This document shows, piece by piece, positions 29,493-41,341 of a stretch of 64,000 nt of DNA; within the stretch, counting starts at the first letter, position 1, and each line of letters opens with the position of its first letter. The notes under the pieces are model-generated. The model had not been told where the DNA came from, did no database searches, and worked only from the letters and a program-made list of their open reading frames with translations. This DNA is from Phytophthora hibernalis. Lineage: Eukaryota; Oomycota; Peronosporomycetes; Peronosporales; Peronosporaceae. The stretch spans positions 1 through 64,000 of the forward strand of contig JAAKBF010000015.1 in NCBI GenBank assembly GCA_012656075.1, in the 5' to 3' direction. A program made the translations under genes and the position numbers.

Positions 29493-30862
29493 TCATAAAC
29501 AAGTAGTAGACGAACCTGTCCGTCAGTCTGTTGGTCACGTAGTGGCTGCCGAGCGATAGCGACGGTGGCTCCGATTCGCAAAAAAACAGTAGTCAGCCGC
29601 CGAAGGCGGACCCTCATTGGCTGAGAAACGGCCTTCCAAGCAGCCGAGCGCAGCGAAGGACCCTTATTGGCCTATTTTATTTTAAATTATACTTTCCTCT
29701 GATTGGTCGTTTTTATTTCCGATTTACACTTCCCCCATTTTGAATTACGAAACCGCCGACGCCGCTTCGAGGACGACGTACGCTGCGTGTATGCATGGTA
29801 TACAGTAGCTATAGCAACCACCACTCCTCGTACAGATAATCCGAAGTTCCCGAGGCTGTTTAGGGGATGTTTAAGTCCCAGCGGGTTATTCCTGCTGGGA
29901 GGAGCCGTGCTAAGGGGTTTAACCCACCGCCCACTCTGAGCGAGAGCACATGGCTCCTGTCTATTGACCACCAACCCGACTGCGAACCGGTTGAGCTGGC
30001 CGTAATGGGTTATTTGGGCCATGCGGCCTTGCCATTTATATGCGCACAAAGGATATCGCACCAAGACGTCAGTACTGCCCGGCGCTCTAACCCAATTATC
30101 CGACTGCACCATTTGCAAACGACTACCGCGCCAGGCTGCAAAGCCTGTTGACTGTGGGACAATGATCGGGGACAATAGACGGGAGCTGGCACCACCGGGC
30201 AGTACGCAGATGCCTTACAATCATTCGGTGCCGTTCGATGGGTGTTTTACACCGCTAAAATGGACCGAATTGATGGAGATTTAACTATTTGGGTGTGTGT
30301 TGCCTGGAAATTCCAAATTCCTGCGGCGCGTCCGGGTGTAGCGACCCCTCGACCCTTTGATGTCCGTCCCTATACATACAAAAAGAAAAACACCAAAAAA
30401 GAAACAACCCCTGTAACCCTGGCCAAAGGTTGATTGCCTGTGCTGAATAAGTCAGCGCATTGAGCCGACCGCCGCGTTGTCACCAAAGGTAGTGACTACA
30501 CTATAGAACAACTGAAAGCGCGGTGAGATGTCGGTTCAGCACAAGAGATAGCTTGCAGCACCCGTGTTGTAAGTCGTGCGATAAAGGAAGACACAGAATA
30601 GGTTACGGTGCAAGAGAAAGTAGAATAGAAACATGGGTCGGGCTATATATTGGTTTTGCCGTCGCTACACTTGGGATTCGTTGCGGGGATTTAGGATTTT
30701 CGTGCGACGTCGCGCCATGCAGTTGAAACTCTTGCGGTTCGGTTTGCTGTTGGTGGTGGAGAACATTCTACTGGATTGGGGCCGATACTTTTATCCGGAT
30801 ATCACTATATACACTGCGGTGTACTTACACTTTCTGTCTAACGCGTCACGTTACTCCCTTTC
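29493..30862. other. No clear gene; probable 5' region of Helitron 2
   Basis: The stretch contains GCCGCCGAAGGCGG near 29600 and several CTTATTGG/CTCATTGG boxes (29610-29670). Frames at 29703-30433 have no motifs I recognise. The 5' TC end of the second Helitron should lie here or just before 30860, but I cannot fix it. Confidence 0.4.
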
Positions 30863-33800
30863 GTGTTCGCTGTCAGCTATGGCTCGCTCAAACGAAACCG
30901 CACGCGGGAGGAAATTGAAGAGGCTTTGCGTCACAATGCGGACGTGAACGCGACCCCTGCAGCACCAGAGGACGCCGTAACTCGGCGAAAACGGAAACAG
31001 CGAAAATCGGCCAAGGCTCGCAGCTTGGCCAGTGAGATGGCTGACCTTACCGTTAGCACGGAGCCTGCGGTTGCTGTCTTGACGGTCGCTGTGGTTAGCG
31101 ATGTAGTCCCCACTACTCCTGTGGTGCCTGCTGTCACGGATGAGCCTCCTACAGTGGCGCAAGACGGCAAGACTGAAGAAGATGATCCACGTGAGCACCA
31201 CTGCAGGGTTGCACCAGAATACGAGCGCCAACGCCTTGTGGCCTTGGTAATCGTACCAACCACGGCTCCTGTCGTCATGTCCCCGGCTTCCAGACGTGCT
31301 CGCAACGCAGAGAAACAACGGATTCGCAGAGTTAACGCTTCATCTTCACAGAAAGAGCGCACACGGGCGCAAGCCGCCGAGCGACAGAGGGTCAAGCGAG
31401 CTAGGATGAGTGAGGACCAACGAAATGCCGCCAGGGAGGTTGAACGACTTCGGCAACGCCAGCGCCGGGCCAATCGTGCACAGTGTGAGCGCGACGAGGA
31501 GAGGGCACGAGACCGAGAAGTACACAATGCCCGACGTGAGGGATTAACTGGGGAGGAGCGCACCGACGTTCTAAGTCGGAATCGGGTGGAACAAGTGGCT
31601 AGACGTACCGGTCTCTCGCAGCATTTGAGCGATGTCGAAAGAGTCCAGAACCGTGATCGCCGCGCCGCCGTACGCGCAAGCCAGACCGAGGAAGATCGCG
31701 AGCAGCTTCGAGAACAATCGCGTGTCCGCCGTGCTGCCCCAAAGCATCGCCGGGCTCTTATCAACCACGAAAATTTCAGAGCTGACATGGTTAGAGGCAA
31801 AAACATCGTCCACCGACGATTCTCACTCCCTTCAACCATCGTCTGTCCGTACTGCAACGCTTGGAAGTGGCCCGACGAGTCTGACAATATCTGCTGTCTA
31901 ACGGGTAAGGTGCAACTCCCCCACTTAAACCTGCGCCTGCGGGACTCATCCAGCTCTTTGGGGACCCAAACTTCCGCACCCTTATCCGAGCGTACAACCA
32001 GGCCTTTGCATTTACCTCCATCGGAGCTTCCTCGAGTGACGGAACGTTTGGAAACGTAAATCAGGACATGGACGTCGCGGGAGGACAAGGCGTTTATACG
32101 TATCGCATCCAGGGTGCCATGGGTCATTATCTCGTGTCGTTGCTACCATACAAGGATCCTAACACAGGCCAGCCGACTACACCCAAATTCGCGCAAATAT
32201 ACGTTGTGGATCCGGACATGCAGGCACGTGCGACAGGGCGAAAGGAATTTTCGCCGATCTGGACACAGATGCGTTGAGGTACATCGAGGATATGATGACC
32301 TCGCACAACCCTTTTGCGCAGCAATTTCTTACCTTCGGTGAAAAGCTGCGCCAATACCCTCCGGACAGTTCTCAGTTGATGAACGTCGTGTACCGCCTAC
32401 ACGACAAACCATCCCATCCCGGTACCCACAACTTACCCACTGTGTCGGAAGGTGGAGTCACTATGATCGAAGACGGTAATCTCGCCCATCCGCGTGATCT
32501 GCTGCTCTACGCCAGGGATCACAAACTCCTGCGTCTGTTCGAAACTCACAACACGTACGACCCTTTGCAGTATCCGTTACTCTTCCCGTACGGCGAGCTA
32601 GGGTGGACTTTTACGGATCAATATGCGAACGGTGCAAAGGTGCGCATGAAGAGGGAGATGCCTCTACGCGTGCATGCTGCGTTTCGTCTTTTCCAGAAAA
32701 TTGACGACACGTCAGCGCTCCACCTAGGTGGGCGCCTCTTCCAGCAGTGGGTGGTCGATCAACGGGCAAAGTATGAACAGGAGCAGCTGCGCTGGGTGGC
32801 AACGCACCAGAAGGACATTCGTGCAGACCAGTACTACGGCGTTCGGGATGCTTACGAGAGCGAAAACACGGTAGCTCTGGGTGAGGGAGAAGCGTTACTT
32901 ACCGAGTACGATCACGGCAGTGGTGAGTTGGTGCACCCTGATCGGCGTCCTGGATACGATCACTTCCTCGGTCAGATCGGCAAACGTGTCATCCTTCCGG
33001 AAACCCACGTCGGGAGTCCTCGCTACATGTACAAGGCGTATCAAGACTCTATGGCTATCTTGCGTGAATACGGCAAACCAGACGCCTTCGTTACCAAGAC
33101 GTGCAATCCAAAATGGGATGACATACTGGAAAAGCTACCTGCTGGCCAGACTGCTCAGGATCGTCCGGATATTGTCGCGCGCGTATGGCAACAATATCTT
33201 CGTGAACTCTTGAAGGATTTAGATGAGGAGTGATCGGTCGTTTGGTCGCGCGGATCTATGTCGTGGAGTTCCAGAAGCGAGGGTTACCCCACGCTCACAT
33301 TCTCACTATTCTGGACGAAGAGGACAAGCCGAAGACAAGGGAGCTTATCGACAGATTGGTATCGGCAGAGCTGCCCGACAAGGACATCAATCCGGAATTG
33401 TACGAAACCATCCTAGACAGCATGATCCATTGGCCGTGTGGAGCGAACTCGGGTCGTCCGTGTATGAAGGATGGTAAATGCAGTAAGGGTACCCCAAGCC
33501 ATTGGTGGAGGTCACTCGAGCGAATGAGAACGGCTACCCAGTGTATAGAAGGCGGAGGCGACCAGAAGGTGTTCTCATTTACAAGGGCAAGACCTACGAC
33601 AACGCAACCATCAATCAGTGGGTGGTTCCGTACAACCCGTACTTCTCCCAGAAGTTCAACTGTCATATCAACGTCGAGGTCTGCACGGCTATCACGGCGG
33701 TGAAGTATCTCTACAAGTACGTCTATAAAGAGTCCGACAAAGCTGTCATTACTATAGAAGCCGTGCGGGATTTGAGTGAGCCGGGTCAAGATCCCAACGA

Positions 33801-34250
33801 GGTGCTGAGATATCTGAACGCGAGATATGTATCTCCGGTGGAGGCGTGTATGCGTCTGCTGACCTATTCGATCCAGGGTCGCACGCATGCCATTACGCGA
33901 CTTACTGTCCACTTGGAAGGCGTTCAGTTTGTGGTGTTCCGAGCCGAAGAGGACCCCGAACGTGTCCTGGAGCGTGGGAGCCGTACCATGCTCACCCAGT
34001 TCTTCGCCCTTTGCGCGAGCGACGCACCTGAAAACCAAATCGCCAAGACTATGCTGTATCAAAACATCCCCAAGGAGTTCTCGTGGATTGAACTGGAGAA
34101 AAGATGGAAGCGTCGGACAAGATACCAGGCGGCTATAGAACGTTTGATCCACGTTTCCCCGAGAGACATGGAGCGCTTCTACTTGCGTGCTTTGCTGTGT
34201 CATCGAAAAGGTCCGACTGGGTTGATGTGGTGTACATGCAATCGTATATA
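30863..34250 (+). pseudogene. Helitron 2 Rep protein (HUH endonuclease), helicase deleted
   Basis: The frame opens with a highly charged Arg/Glu coiled region (31290-31780). A zinc-ribbon-like CPYCNAWKWPDESDNICCL follows (31847-31905), then the Helitron N-terminal domain (IRAYNQAFAFTSIG; YRIQGAMGHYLVSLLPY). The Rep domain holds the two-His motif GLPHAHIL (33280-33303) and the tandem-tyrosine motif YLYKYVYK (about 33706-33729). FYLRALLCHRKGPTG ends the homology near 34220, and no Pif1 helicase follows. Four one-base frame changes (near 31920, 32250, 33230, 33488) all fall at homopolymer runs with one base too few. It would need a helicase from another copy. Confidence 0.85.
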
Positions 34251-34277
34251 GCCGAAGTAAATGTAAACAAAAGCCAA

Positions 34278-34712
34278 ATGGACCCCTTCACCTGCGCAAC
34301 CTGCAGCGCCCGGGTGGTGCCGCCGCCAGTAGACGCCGACGGGCTCGGGCTGCAACTGCGCCGGTGCTCCTGCTGCGAGGCGCTCCTTTCCTGGGGTGCG
34401 TTTGCGGTGGGAGGTGCCCGGGTGAGTGGCCGTCGCTGCGTTGCGTGCGCGAACGGCCCCGACCGCCATGTACTGGCACCGCGCGGAGCCTGCTCCGATT
34501 CAATCACTGCCATACCAGCGCCAGCAACGAGAGGAGCCGGTAGGGCCCGCCGCAAGCACCAATTGTGCCGCCTCGCGATGACCGGGAGCGACGCCGACGC
34601 AGACACACCGTCGCCGTATGCAGCCCCGCCGACGCAAGAAACACCAGAAGTAATAGACGGTAACTCAATACAGGGTTTCCATTTGCTAAAATGTTTGTTT
34701 GTCTTTCCGTAG
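34278..34712 (+). CDS. Cys-rich hypothetical protein inside Helitron 2
   Basis: I do not recognise it. The ATG at 34278 opens 145 codons. Residues 5-65 hold CATCSARV, then CSCCEALLSWGAFAVGGARV and GRRCVACA: three CxxC-type pairs that could bind two zinc ions. The rest is Pro/Ala/Thr-rich. It sits between the truncated Rep and the Helitron 3' end, where captured genes are usually found. It could be a fragment of a host zinc-finger gene or a small element-borne regulator. Confidence 0.45.
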   Translation: MDPFTCATCSARVVPPPVDADGLGLQLRRCSCCEALLSWGAFAVGGARVSGRRCVACANGPDRHVLAPRGACSDSITAIPAPATRGAGRARRKHQLCRLAMTGSDADADTPSPYAAPPTQETPEVIDGNSIQGFHLLKCLFVFP

Positions 34713-34723
34713 TAGTAAACAGA

Positions 34724-35570
34724 TTACCGAGAGACGATACGATACAGAGATACGATGTGATACCGAGAGATCAAACGATACCGAGATGTGATAGGAAACC
34801 AGAGACGATAGTATGAGAGATGATATGATAGGTAAACGGTTGATTGACGAAAGGCGACGATAGGTAGACGATATGTAGACGATATATTGACGATAGTAGA
34901 CGATAGGTAATAGTGATATATGGATATGAGACGTAGACGATAGTAGACGATAGGTAATAGTGATTTATAGATATGAGACGTAGACGATAGCATAGAGGCG
35001 ATAGGTAGATGTGGGACGATAGTACATGTACGAGATACGATAGTATCAGAGACGAGACGAAGTTTGAGAGACGATATAATGAGAGATATGCAGAAAGGGA
35101 CGATAAGTAGAACAATTGGAAGAGAGAACCCATAGATATGAGAGACCAGATTGTATTAGAAGATAGAATGCAAGTCGATAGTATGGCTGGCGATAGACGA
35201 TAGTATGAGAGGCTATACGTAGAGACGAGATGGGATGAGGGACGATAATATGAGAGGCGTAGTATGAGAGACTATAGTATGAGAGACGATTGTATGGGAG
35301 ACGACAGTAAGAGAGACGACTGTATGGTACACGATTGCTTGGGAGGCGATAATATAAGAGACTATAGTATGAGAGAATATAGAGACTACAGGTATAGGTA
35401 TGAGAGATGACATGTAGACAAGATATGTAGGTGCAGTCGATAGAATGATAGACACGATAGGTAGACACGATAGATTTACACGATAGATCTGAGATAGACA
35501 TGATAATATCATTACCTACATATTATGTAGGTGGGGAAGATATAGAGGACGACAGGCAGAGACGATTGAA
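34724..35570. repeat. Purine-rich degenerate short repeats (AGACGATA/GTATGAGAG)
   Basis: About 850 bp consist of variants of AGACGATAG and AGTATGAGAGACGATA, such as three diverged copies of GATGAGACGTAGACGATA near 34900-35000. The plus strand is strongly A/G-rich. Open frames on either strand here are by-products of the repeat. It lies just before the Helitron 3' end. Confidence 0.85.
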
Positions 35571-35785
35571 AGTCAATAGACACTGCGTAGCAAGAGACAA
35601 TAGGTAAATACAGAGAATATGTAGAGACGGTGGGAGAGACCATAGGTAAGAGGGTAGATAGGGAGACACGATAAGTAGAGAGGTACGATAGAGGACATAG
35701 CGTACATGTCGACCTGGGACGTTATGTAAGAACGGTTCAGTAGATAAGATTCAGAGCACTTTGATGTATTGTAGACTGGATAATT

Positions 35786-35875
35786 ATTTCGCCCCGTGGA
35801 GCGAAGCGAAGGAGCGGCCCACTTAGCTGGGACAAAACATTGCCCCACCGCCGCGTAGCGGCGGCAAGCGCCTAG
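35786..35875 (+). repeat. Helitron 3' terminus, copy 2
   Basis: Matches 29404-29492, with hairpin CCGCCGCGTAGCGGCGG (35848-35864) and terminal CTAG at 35872-35875 followed by T. It marks the right edge of Helitron 2. Confidence 0.85.
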
Positions 35876-36339
35876 TCGATTTGTATTTAATAGAGGGGGT
35901 AGTTTCCACGTCACTCCGGTTGTTATGTGACTAGACCCACCAAATCATTAATCATCCGTGTGATGCCGGTGGTAACAGTGACGTGCTACGTTCAGCACGT
36001 TAATTCTTTCAACTGTGGTTCTTGTTCAGCACTTTTAAGTTCTTTTAACTGTGGTTTTTGTCAGGCTCTCGGATATCCACACTGAGCCTTGTTTGCAGTC
36101 TAATACTACGAGTACCAATTTTGATCTACTGCAACAGGAACCATTTACCGAGGAAGGAAAGCGCTTCCAGCTCTGACCCGGTTACCTGAGCCCGTACTTT
36201 AAATGCTTCAGTGATTTCAGGTTGCGTACCAAAGTGTCTGCAGATGACAGTCAAGCCCTACATCCTTGCGTGCCTATTCAGCGGAACATCCGGAACTCCT
36301 GTACATCGGCTGCAATTCCACCCACTCCCAAAGCTTACC
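35876..36339. other. Upstream region of the START-FYVE gene
   Basis: Two related repeats of about 45 bp (GTTCAGCACGTTAATTCTTT and GTTCAGCACTTTTAAGTTCT, 35991-36060) both end in CAACTGTGGTT-like sequence. Pyrimidine-rich TTTCAGGTTGC at about 36216 could be a splice acceptor. No other gene was seen. Confidence 0.45.
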
Positions 36340-37611
36340 ATGCGTCCTCTACCAGTCGTCGAGGACTTTGCAGCCAGCGTGGATCCTCTGACCAGTTCAC
36401 TTGACGATTTACTCAAGACCATGGTGAAAGGCCGGTTTACCGTCAACCCCTTCCAGGAGCTCGTATTGAAGCCTTCGGACGTGACCGACCTGGAAACTCT
36501 CGTCGGAAAGATCCTTCAAGCCACCATCGCGCGTTATGAAGATTTCCTGTTTAAGGAGCACACTCGGATTGACCCCGAGCAGTGGAAACTCGTCAAAAGC
36601 CGTGACAATACCAAAGTCTACTCGGAGCGACACTATGGCTCGACTCGAGTCGGGCCCCAGGTCCCTGCGACAACAGGACAGTCGTCGGACTTACCGTCGC
36701 TGCTTTGCTTCGGAACTGCAGTTGGCGGCTTAGAAGACATGATGTTTGGCGTCGTTAACCCCACACTCGAAGTCATGAGAATCAAGGCCTCGTACGTCGA
36801 CGATATTAGTGGTGCCGCCGTGCTGTCTACAATCGTCGCACCCTCGTTGGAAAACCCGTTCAAGTCTCTGGTCGTGAAGTGGATGGAGTTCGATCTTCCT
36901 CTTCACTCGATGAATCTGGTCAAGAATCGCGACTACATCTACGTTGAAGGCACCGACGTCGTGACTTTGTCGAATGGCGAAAAAGTTGGTTACCACATTA
37001 TGCACTCCGTCAATTTCCCCGAGACCCACGATCTCCCCGGTCGCATTCGCGCCAACACGTCAATTTGTGGTCTTTTCAGACAAGTGCGGTCCAACGCGTG
37101 CGAGATCTGGGTCAGTGGTCTGATGGACCCGGGCGGTGACATGATCCGTAGACTGATTGTGCCAAACATGGCCACCGCGTTCTTGTCAACGCTCAAATAC
37201 GCGCACTGTGGTCAGATGAAAAAGCTCGCTTGGATGTTGGAGAAGCGCTATACCGAAGCCAAGGAGCTGGGGGCACCGAATCGAGAACTTGTCTGCGTGA
37301 CTTGCGCGTGCGCTATCACAATTCGCCGACTTGGTGACTTTGGTAAGAGCAACAGCACGTGCAAGCTCTGCTTCGGGTACGTGTGCCACAATTGCAAGAT
37401 CCAGAAGAAGTTGAGCTTCGTGACTGCGGATCTACTGCTGGCCCAACGGAAAGTCACGTTTTGTGCTGTGTGCGTCAACGAAGCGATGAAGTCCCTGGCG
37501 TCCGAGGCAGCACGAGCACAAATCATTTCTTCAGGTGGGGCCTCCACGAGTATTCAATACCCGTCCAATGCATCGACGGCTAGCTCTGTGTCGGAGAGTA
37601 ATGTGCACTGA
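36340..37611 (+). CDS. START-like lipid-binding protein with FYVE-type zinc finger
   Basis: A 423-residue protein of a family that is expanded in oomycetes. After a short N-terminus comes a START-like fold: YEDFLFKEHTRIDPEQWKLV and KSRDNTKVYSERHYG, MMFGVVNPTLEVMRIKASYV, and later RDYIYVEGTDVV and MIRRLIVPNM. The C-terminal zinc finger has CVTCACAITI...CKLCFGYVCHNCK...CAVC (residues about 305-380), the Cys spacing of a divergent FYVE/FYVE-related domain. Such domains bind phosphoinositides on endosomes, so a role in lipid sensing is inferred. The ATG at 36340 begins MRPLPVVEDF; an in-frame ATG at 36244 would add 32 residues. The frame is intact. Confidence 0.85.
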   Translation: MRPLPVVEDFAASVDPLTSSLDDLLKTMVKGRFTVNPFQELVLKPSDVTDLETLVGKILQATIARYEDFLFKEHTRIDPEQWKLVKSRDNTKVYSERHYGSTRVGPQVPATTGQSSDLPSLLCFGTAVGGLEDMMFGVVNPTLEVMRIKASYVDDISGAAVLSTIVAPSLENPFKSLVVKWMEFDLPLHSMNLVKNRDYIYVEGTDVVTLSNGEKVGYHIMHSVNFPETHDLPGRIRANTSICGLFRQVRSNACEIWVSGLMDPGGDMIRRLIVPNMATAFLSTLKYAHCGQMKKLAWMLEKRYTEAKELGAPNRELVCVTCACAITIRRLGDFGKSNSTCKLCFGYVCHNCKIQKKLSFVTADLLLAQRKVTFCAVCVNEAMKSLASEAARAQIISSGGASTSIQYPSNASTASSVSESNVH

Positions 37612-38101
37612 GTAGATTAAGAGCAGCGACCGATGATTAAAGTGAGTGCAGTGTGTAAGTTTAAATGATCAGCTTACGTTTCATACAGCAAGAGTGCTTC
37701 TGTCAGAGTCGTGTTGAATTATATTGTACCGTCATGGGCGTCACCATTGAACACTTCTTTGTTACTGTAGCGATCAGGCAAAACATTCGCAATGTAGCAC
37801 AATTGATATGTGCGCAAAGTAGACTCATTCATGGGGGCAGAGCAAGTAAGTCTTACTTAAGTACCAAACAACGCTCAAGACAGCGAAGTGGCCTATGGAC
37901 AATTGTTTACCTCTAAAAAATCGTTGACTGGGTGCGGTGCCATCGTTGGTATTGCCCTACCGGTACCACCTTTTTTAATCTTGTGACCCCAGCAGATATT
38001 ATAGCAAACGAACTACTCGAGCAAGGAACGCTATTCAACGATTTCATATTGAATTGTCGGCAATACTTCGTAATGTACGTGCTGCAACAGGTATCTATCT
38101 C
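37612..38101. other. Intergenic, no gene recognised
   Basis: AT-rich downstream region of two convergent genes. A few short frames have no support. Confidence 0.5.
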
Positions 38102-39660
38102 CTACCTCTCAACGGCATGCTTTGTCAGCGGCAACAGAGCCATCTCCAAGGTTAGACCCGCGCAGTAGACGAACGACGTGATAATGAAGCACGTTCGGTA
38201 TCCATACGCGTCGATCAAGAAGCCACCGAGAACTGCGCTACCGGACCAGGAAAACACCGACAGACCCTCCAACGCGTTCCAGCGCGCACGAATGTTCTTG
38301 GGCACGTAGTCCATCAGGATCGAGCGACGCAGAGGCTGCGAGCAGCGCATCATACCGCCACGCATCAGGAAGAGCGCAATCTGCAGAGCCATCGTCTGTG
38401 CGTACGCCATGGAGAACAGGCAGGCAACGGAGAGTGCACGGGTGAAGGCAATGATCGGCATGCGTCCGCACGGCTTGGACAGCCGCTGCGCGAGAAACGA
38501 CAGGATCATGACGACAAGCGGTTGGCTCATGAAAAGCGCGCAGACATGGATCGGCGTGAGTCCATACTCTTCCTTGAAGAACAACGGGAAGAAATTGATG
38601 GTCATGCCGGCGCCGTTGCTGATGATAAAGTCGGACACAAACAGGATATATGGCACGTGCTTGGTGCGGAAGCAGAGGAACTTGGCGTCCAGGTGAGCCA
38701 TGTATCCCTCCTCCTCGTCGTCCACCTCCTGTAGGCGCTGTTGGCGTTCCTGATCCATTTCCTTGGCGGTTTTTCCCTTCAGCAGCAACAGTGCTGTGTT
38801 CTCGGTGACCGTCGGAGGAGACTTGTCATCCACCGTGATGTCGTCTTCATCCGAGTAGTCGTACACAATGTCAATCTCATTGCCGTTGCCCACCAGTCTG
38901 GGCGTGCGAAGAGGAGACGGCGTGATCACCTTCTCCAGCAGCACTTCCCTCCTTCTCCTCTTGGGTCTTGTACGCTGGATAATCCTTGGCGTGGTCGTCG
39001 TTGAAATGGAACAGGATGAGCGAGCCCACGACGGCCAAGACGCAGCCGAACTCGAGCACGGGCTTAAGTTCCGGTAGCTGCCACTGGTCTCCGTAGAAGA
39101 GGAAGAGCAGGATGCTCAGCAGAGGCCCCAGCATCTGCGCCAAGTTGCTGATGTTGTACTTGATCATGAAGGGAAGCTGCGCTTGCCAGGAGGGATGGAG
39201 TCAGCGAACAGCGCCTCCATGGCGGGGCTCTGGAAGGCTGCGAAGAGGCCCCAGAGTCCGAATGCTACGTACAGGCCGTTGATGGACGTCATCTCCACGG
39301 ATACGAAGGTGATGACGGCGCCGACGACGCCGATGGCTCCCGAGAGCTTCAGGATCGTGTCACGACGGATACGGTCCGCGAAATAACCACCAGGAAGCGA
39401 GAAAACGAGCTGCGAGATGCCCTGGATGCCCTTGACGATGCCCACGGGTTTGTTGGAGGATGTGAGCACGAAAACGTAGCCAGCTACGACCTGCTGGAAC
39501 AGGATACTGTAGTTGCAATGCAGGACAAGGTGAGGAATGACACATGGCCACATTGATACAACGTGGACGAGAGGTACCTTCGGGCGGACCAGAAGAAGAG
39601 CGTGAAGATGTAGGCGGTCCACACATTGTGCGTCACGCCTTCTCTAGACCAGAGACCCAT
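38102..39660 (-). CDS. Major facilitator superfamily transporter
   Basis: From ATG 39660 the protein starts MGLWSREGVTHNVWTAYIFT, a first membrane helix. A small intron or shift near 39490-39590 precedes AGYVFVLTSSNKPVGIVKG. The MFS signature between helices 2 and 3 appears as GGYFADRIRRDTILKLSGAI. A second frame (39167-38950) holds two helices, and the third (38944-38102) has an acidic cytoplasmic loop followed by six helices ending in FVYCAGLTLEMALLPL. The frame changes near 39170 (a CCC run) and 38948 (a GGG run) each need one base. The substrate cannot be told. It is convergent with the START-FYVE gene. Intact if the shifts are errors, otherwise a recent pseudogene. Confidence 0.75.
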
Positions 39661-39918
39661 GGCGGATGCAGCAGCTTGGAAAGTGACGCCCAACGGAACT
39701 CTTGGACGTTGATACCGGTACACTCATACTGGAGACCGTAGACGAGGACCCCAATCGACCGTATGCGACATGTGTCGTTTCAAGGTGTCGGCCAATGGGA
39801 GAGCGGAGATTGTGTTTTAGCCAATGAGAGATGATGCAGTGGGAATCCAAAGCATTGGCTGAAAATGCTTCGATGTGAATAGACGCGACGCACCAACGTA
39901 TCTTGTGGCAGACACTAA

Positions 39919-40784
39919 ATGATGTCGGTTACACGAGACACATCCTGCGTTGAAGTGCCCTCGAATCAGTTCACAGTCCGCAGCGCCATGGGTCAAACGT
40001 TTTCAGGCGAGCGCCGCCCGGTCTTCTACTTCATCGGCGATTCCATCACGGAACACGCCAGTCAACCCGAGAGAAGCGGATTCATCACTCTACTGCAGAA
40101 CCACTATGTGCGCTCAGTGGATTGCGTCAACCGCGGGCTCTCGGGTTACAACTCCAAGTGCGTACCCTGCTACTTACGCAAACAACATTTCTAATTTATA
40201 GCAATTTCTAACAAGTGGCTGCTACTTAGATGGGTACTTGAACATGGCATGCCGATCTTCGCCAAAGAGCTCCAGTTGCAGTACTCGGCGTCCTTCGTCA
40301 CGGTCTTCCTGGGGCCAACGACGCCGTGTTGGAGCACGGCCCAGACAAGGCGCAGTACGTGTCGCTGCAGAACTACCGTGCCAATCTGCAGACAATTCTG
40401 CACACGGTGCGACCGCTGCTGGCCCCAAGCGGTCAAGTGCTGCTCATCACGCCGCCTTGTGTCATCGACTCGGCGCGTCAGGGCGACCGCAGCAACGGGT
40501 CGGCCGCTAAATACGCCAAGGTCTGCGTGGAGCTGGCGGAGGCTGAGAACGTGCATGTGCTGGACCTGCACACGTACTTCAACACGACGTTCCCGGACGA
40601 GAGCGTCCGCAAGACGTACTTCGTGGATGGCCTGCACTTCTCTGACAAGGGCAACAAGGAGGTGGGCAAGCTGCTCTGCGTGGCTATCAACGGCATGTTC
40701 GACAAGCAGGAGCTGGACAAGTTCAACAAGTGGCAGCTCCCGGACTGGCACGACCTCGTCCCTCATACCGACGCGCTGCAGTGA
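39919..40784 (+). CDS. GDSL-type esterase, isoamyl acetate-hydrolysing (IAH1-like)
   Basis: SGNH/GDSL hydrolases cleave small esters such as isoamyl acetate. Exon 1 has FYFIGDSITEHAS with the nucleophile Ser, and NRGLSGYNSK. An intron of 72 bp (40158-40229, GTGCGT...CTTAG) joins to WVLEHGMPIFAKELQLQYS. Next is the oxyanion block, expected as GANDA after a shift at the G run 40311-40314. Then come PPCVIDSARQGDR, TYFVDGLHFSDKGNKEVGKL with the DxxH catalytic pair, and the C-terminus DWHDLVPHTD. The length of about 260 residues suits IAH1. A start at the in-frame ATG 39988 (MGQTFSGERR) is also possible. The single shift looks like one missing G. Confidence 0.85.
40158..40229 (+). other. Intron of the GDSL esterase gene
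   Basis: GTGCGT donor and TACTTAG acceptor, 72 bp. It splits the codon in SGYNSK-WVLEHG, and removing it rejoins the conserved frame. There is an in-frame stop inside the unspliced sequence. Confidence 0.8.
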
Positions 40785-41341
40785 TGGCTGCTACCTAGAC
40801 AGAGATGCAAGAAGGTAAAAAATAGGTGATGCTCGAGACTTGGTTGTGGTGTACCGATAGCAGGATGTGGCTCTGGTGGAGTGGCTTGAAGGCGTGCTGC
40901 AATTTACACCGTGGTTTTGACCTGCAGGAATAGCACAATCATCGCGCAGCTTTGATGTGCGATTTCCACAGTGACGGTGTCAAACTCTGTAGTGACGAGG
41001 CATTTTGCCCAGCGCAAAATAGCGACGTGCTGCGAAAGTCACGCGCTTTGTATGAACGAATTCGGTCAGATCGCTCTAATCAATCCCAACTGTCGAGTGT
41101 TTTCACCGAACCCCTGTGTGAATTTTCCATGCTGTCCGAGGCGTGATCGGCAGCTTCAATGGCCCGGGTTCTCGTTTGTTCGTGGCGATAGTCAGCCATG
41201 AACGCGACCTGTTGCCGCCCGCTTCACTTCCGAAGAACAGTCGATCTGCCTCAGCGCTCTGCGCACGATGCTCAGGAGCACAAGGAATGAAACTCCTACG
41301 GGCGAGGAATTGAAAGTCGGAGATACTGAGACCCTGCGGGA
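40785..41341. other. Intergenic region before the acyltransferase gene
   Basis: No gene recognised. Small frames here have no motifs. Confidence 0.5.

Noticed and set aside
29703..30433. Possible tRNA or small genes in the inter-Helitron region
   Set aside because: No cloverleaf with A/B boxes could be drawn, and the frames have no motifs.
30931..32127. 398-codon minus-strand frame opposite the Helitron Rep start
   Set aside because: It mirrors the Arg/Glu-rich coding strand; codons of charged residues leave the opposite strand open. No domain is recognisable.
33295..34203. 302-codon minus-strand frame opposite the Rep catalytic domain
   Set aside because: The plus strand has clear Rep motifs; the minus frame has none.
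34724..35914. Tyr/Ser/Leu-rich minus-strand frames
   Set aside because: They are translations of the purine-rich short repeat and have no complex composition.
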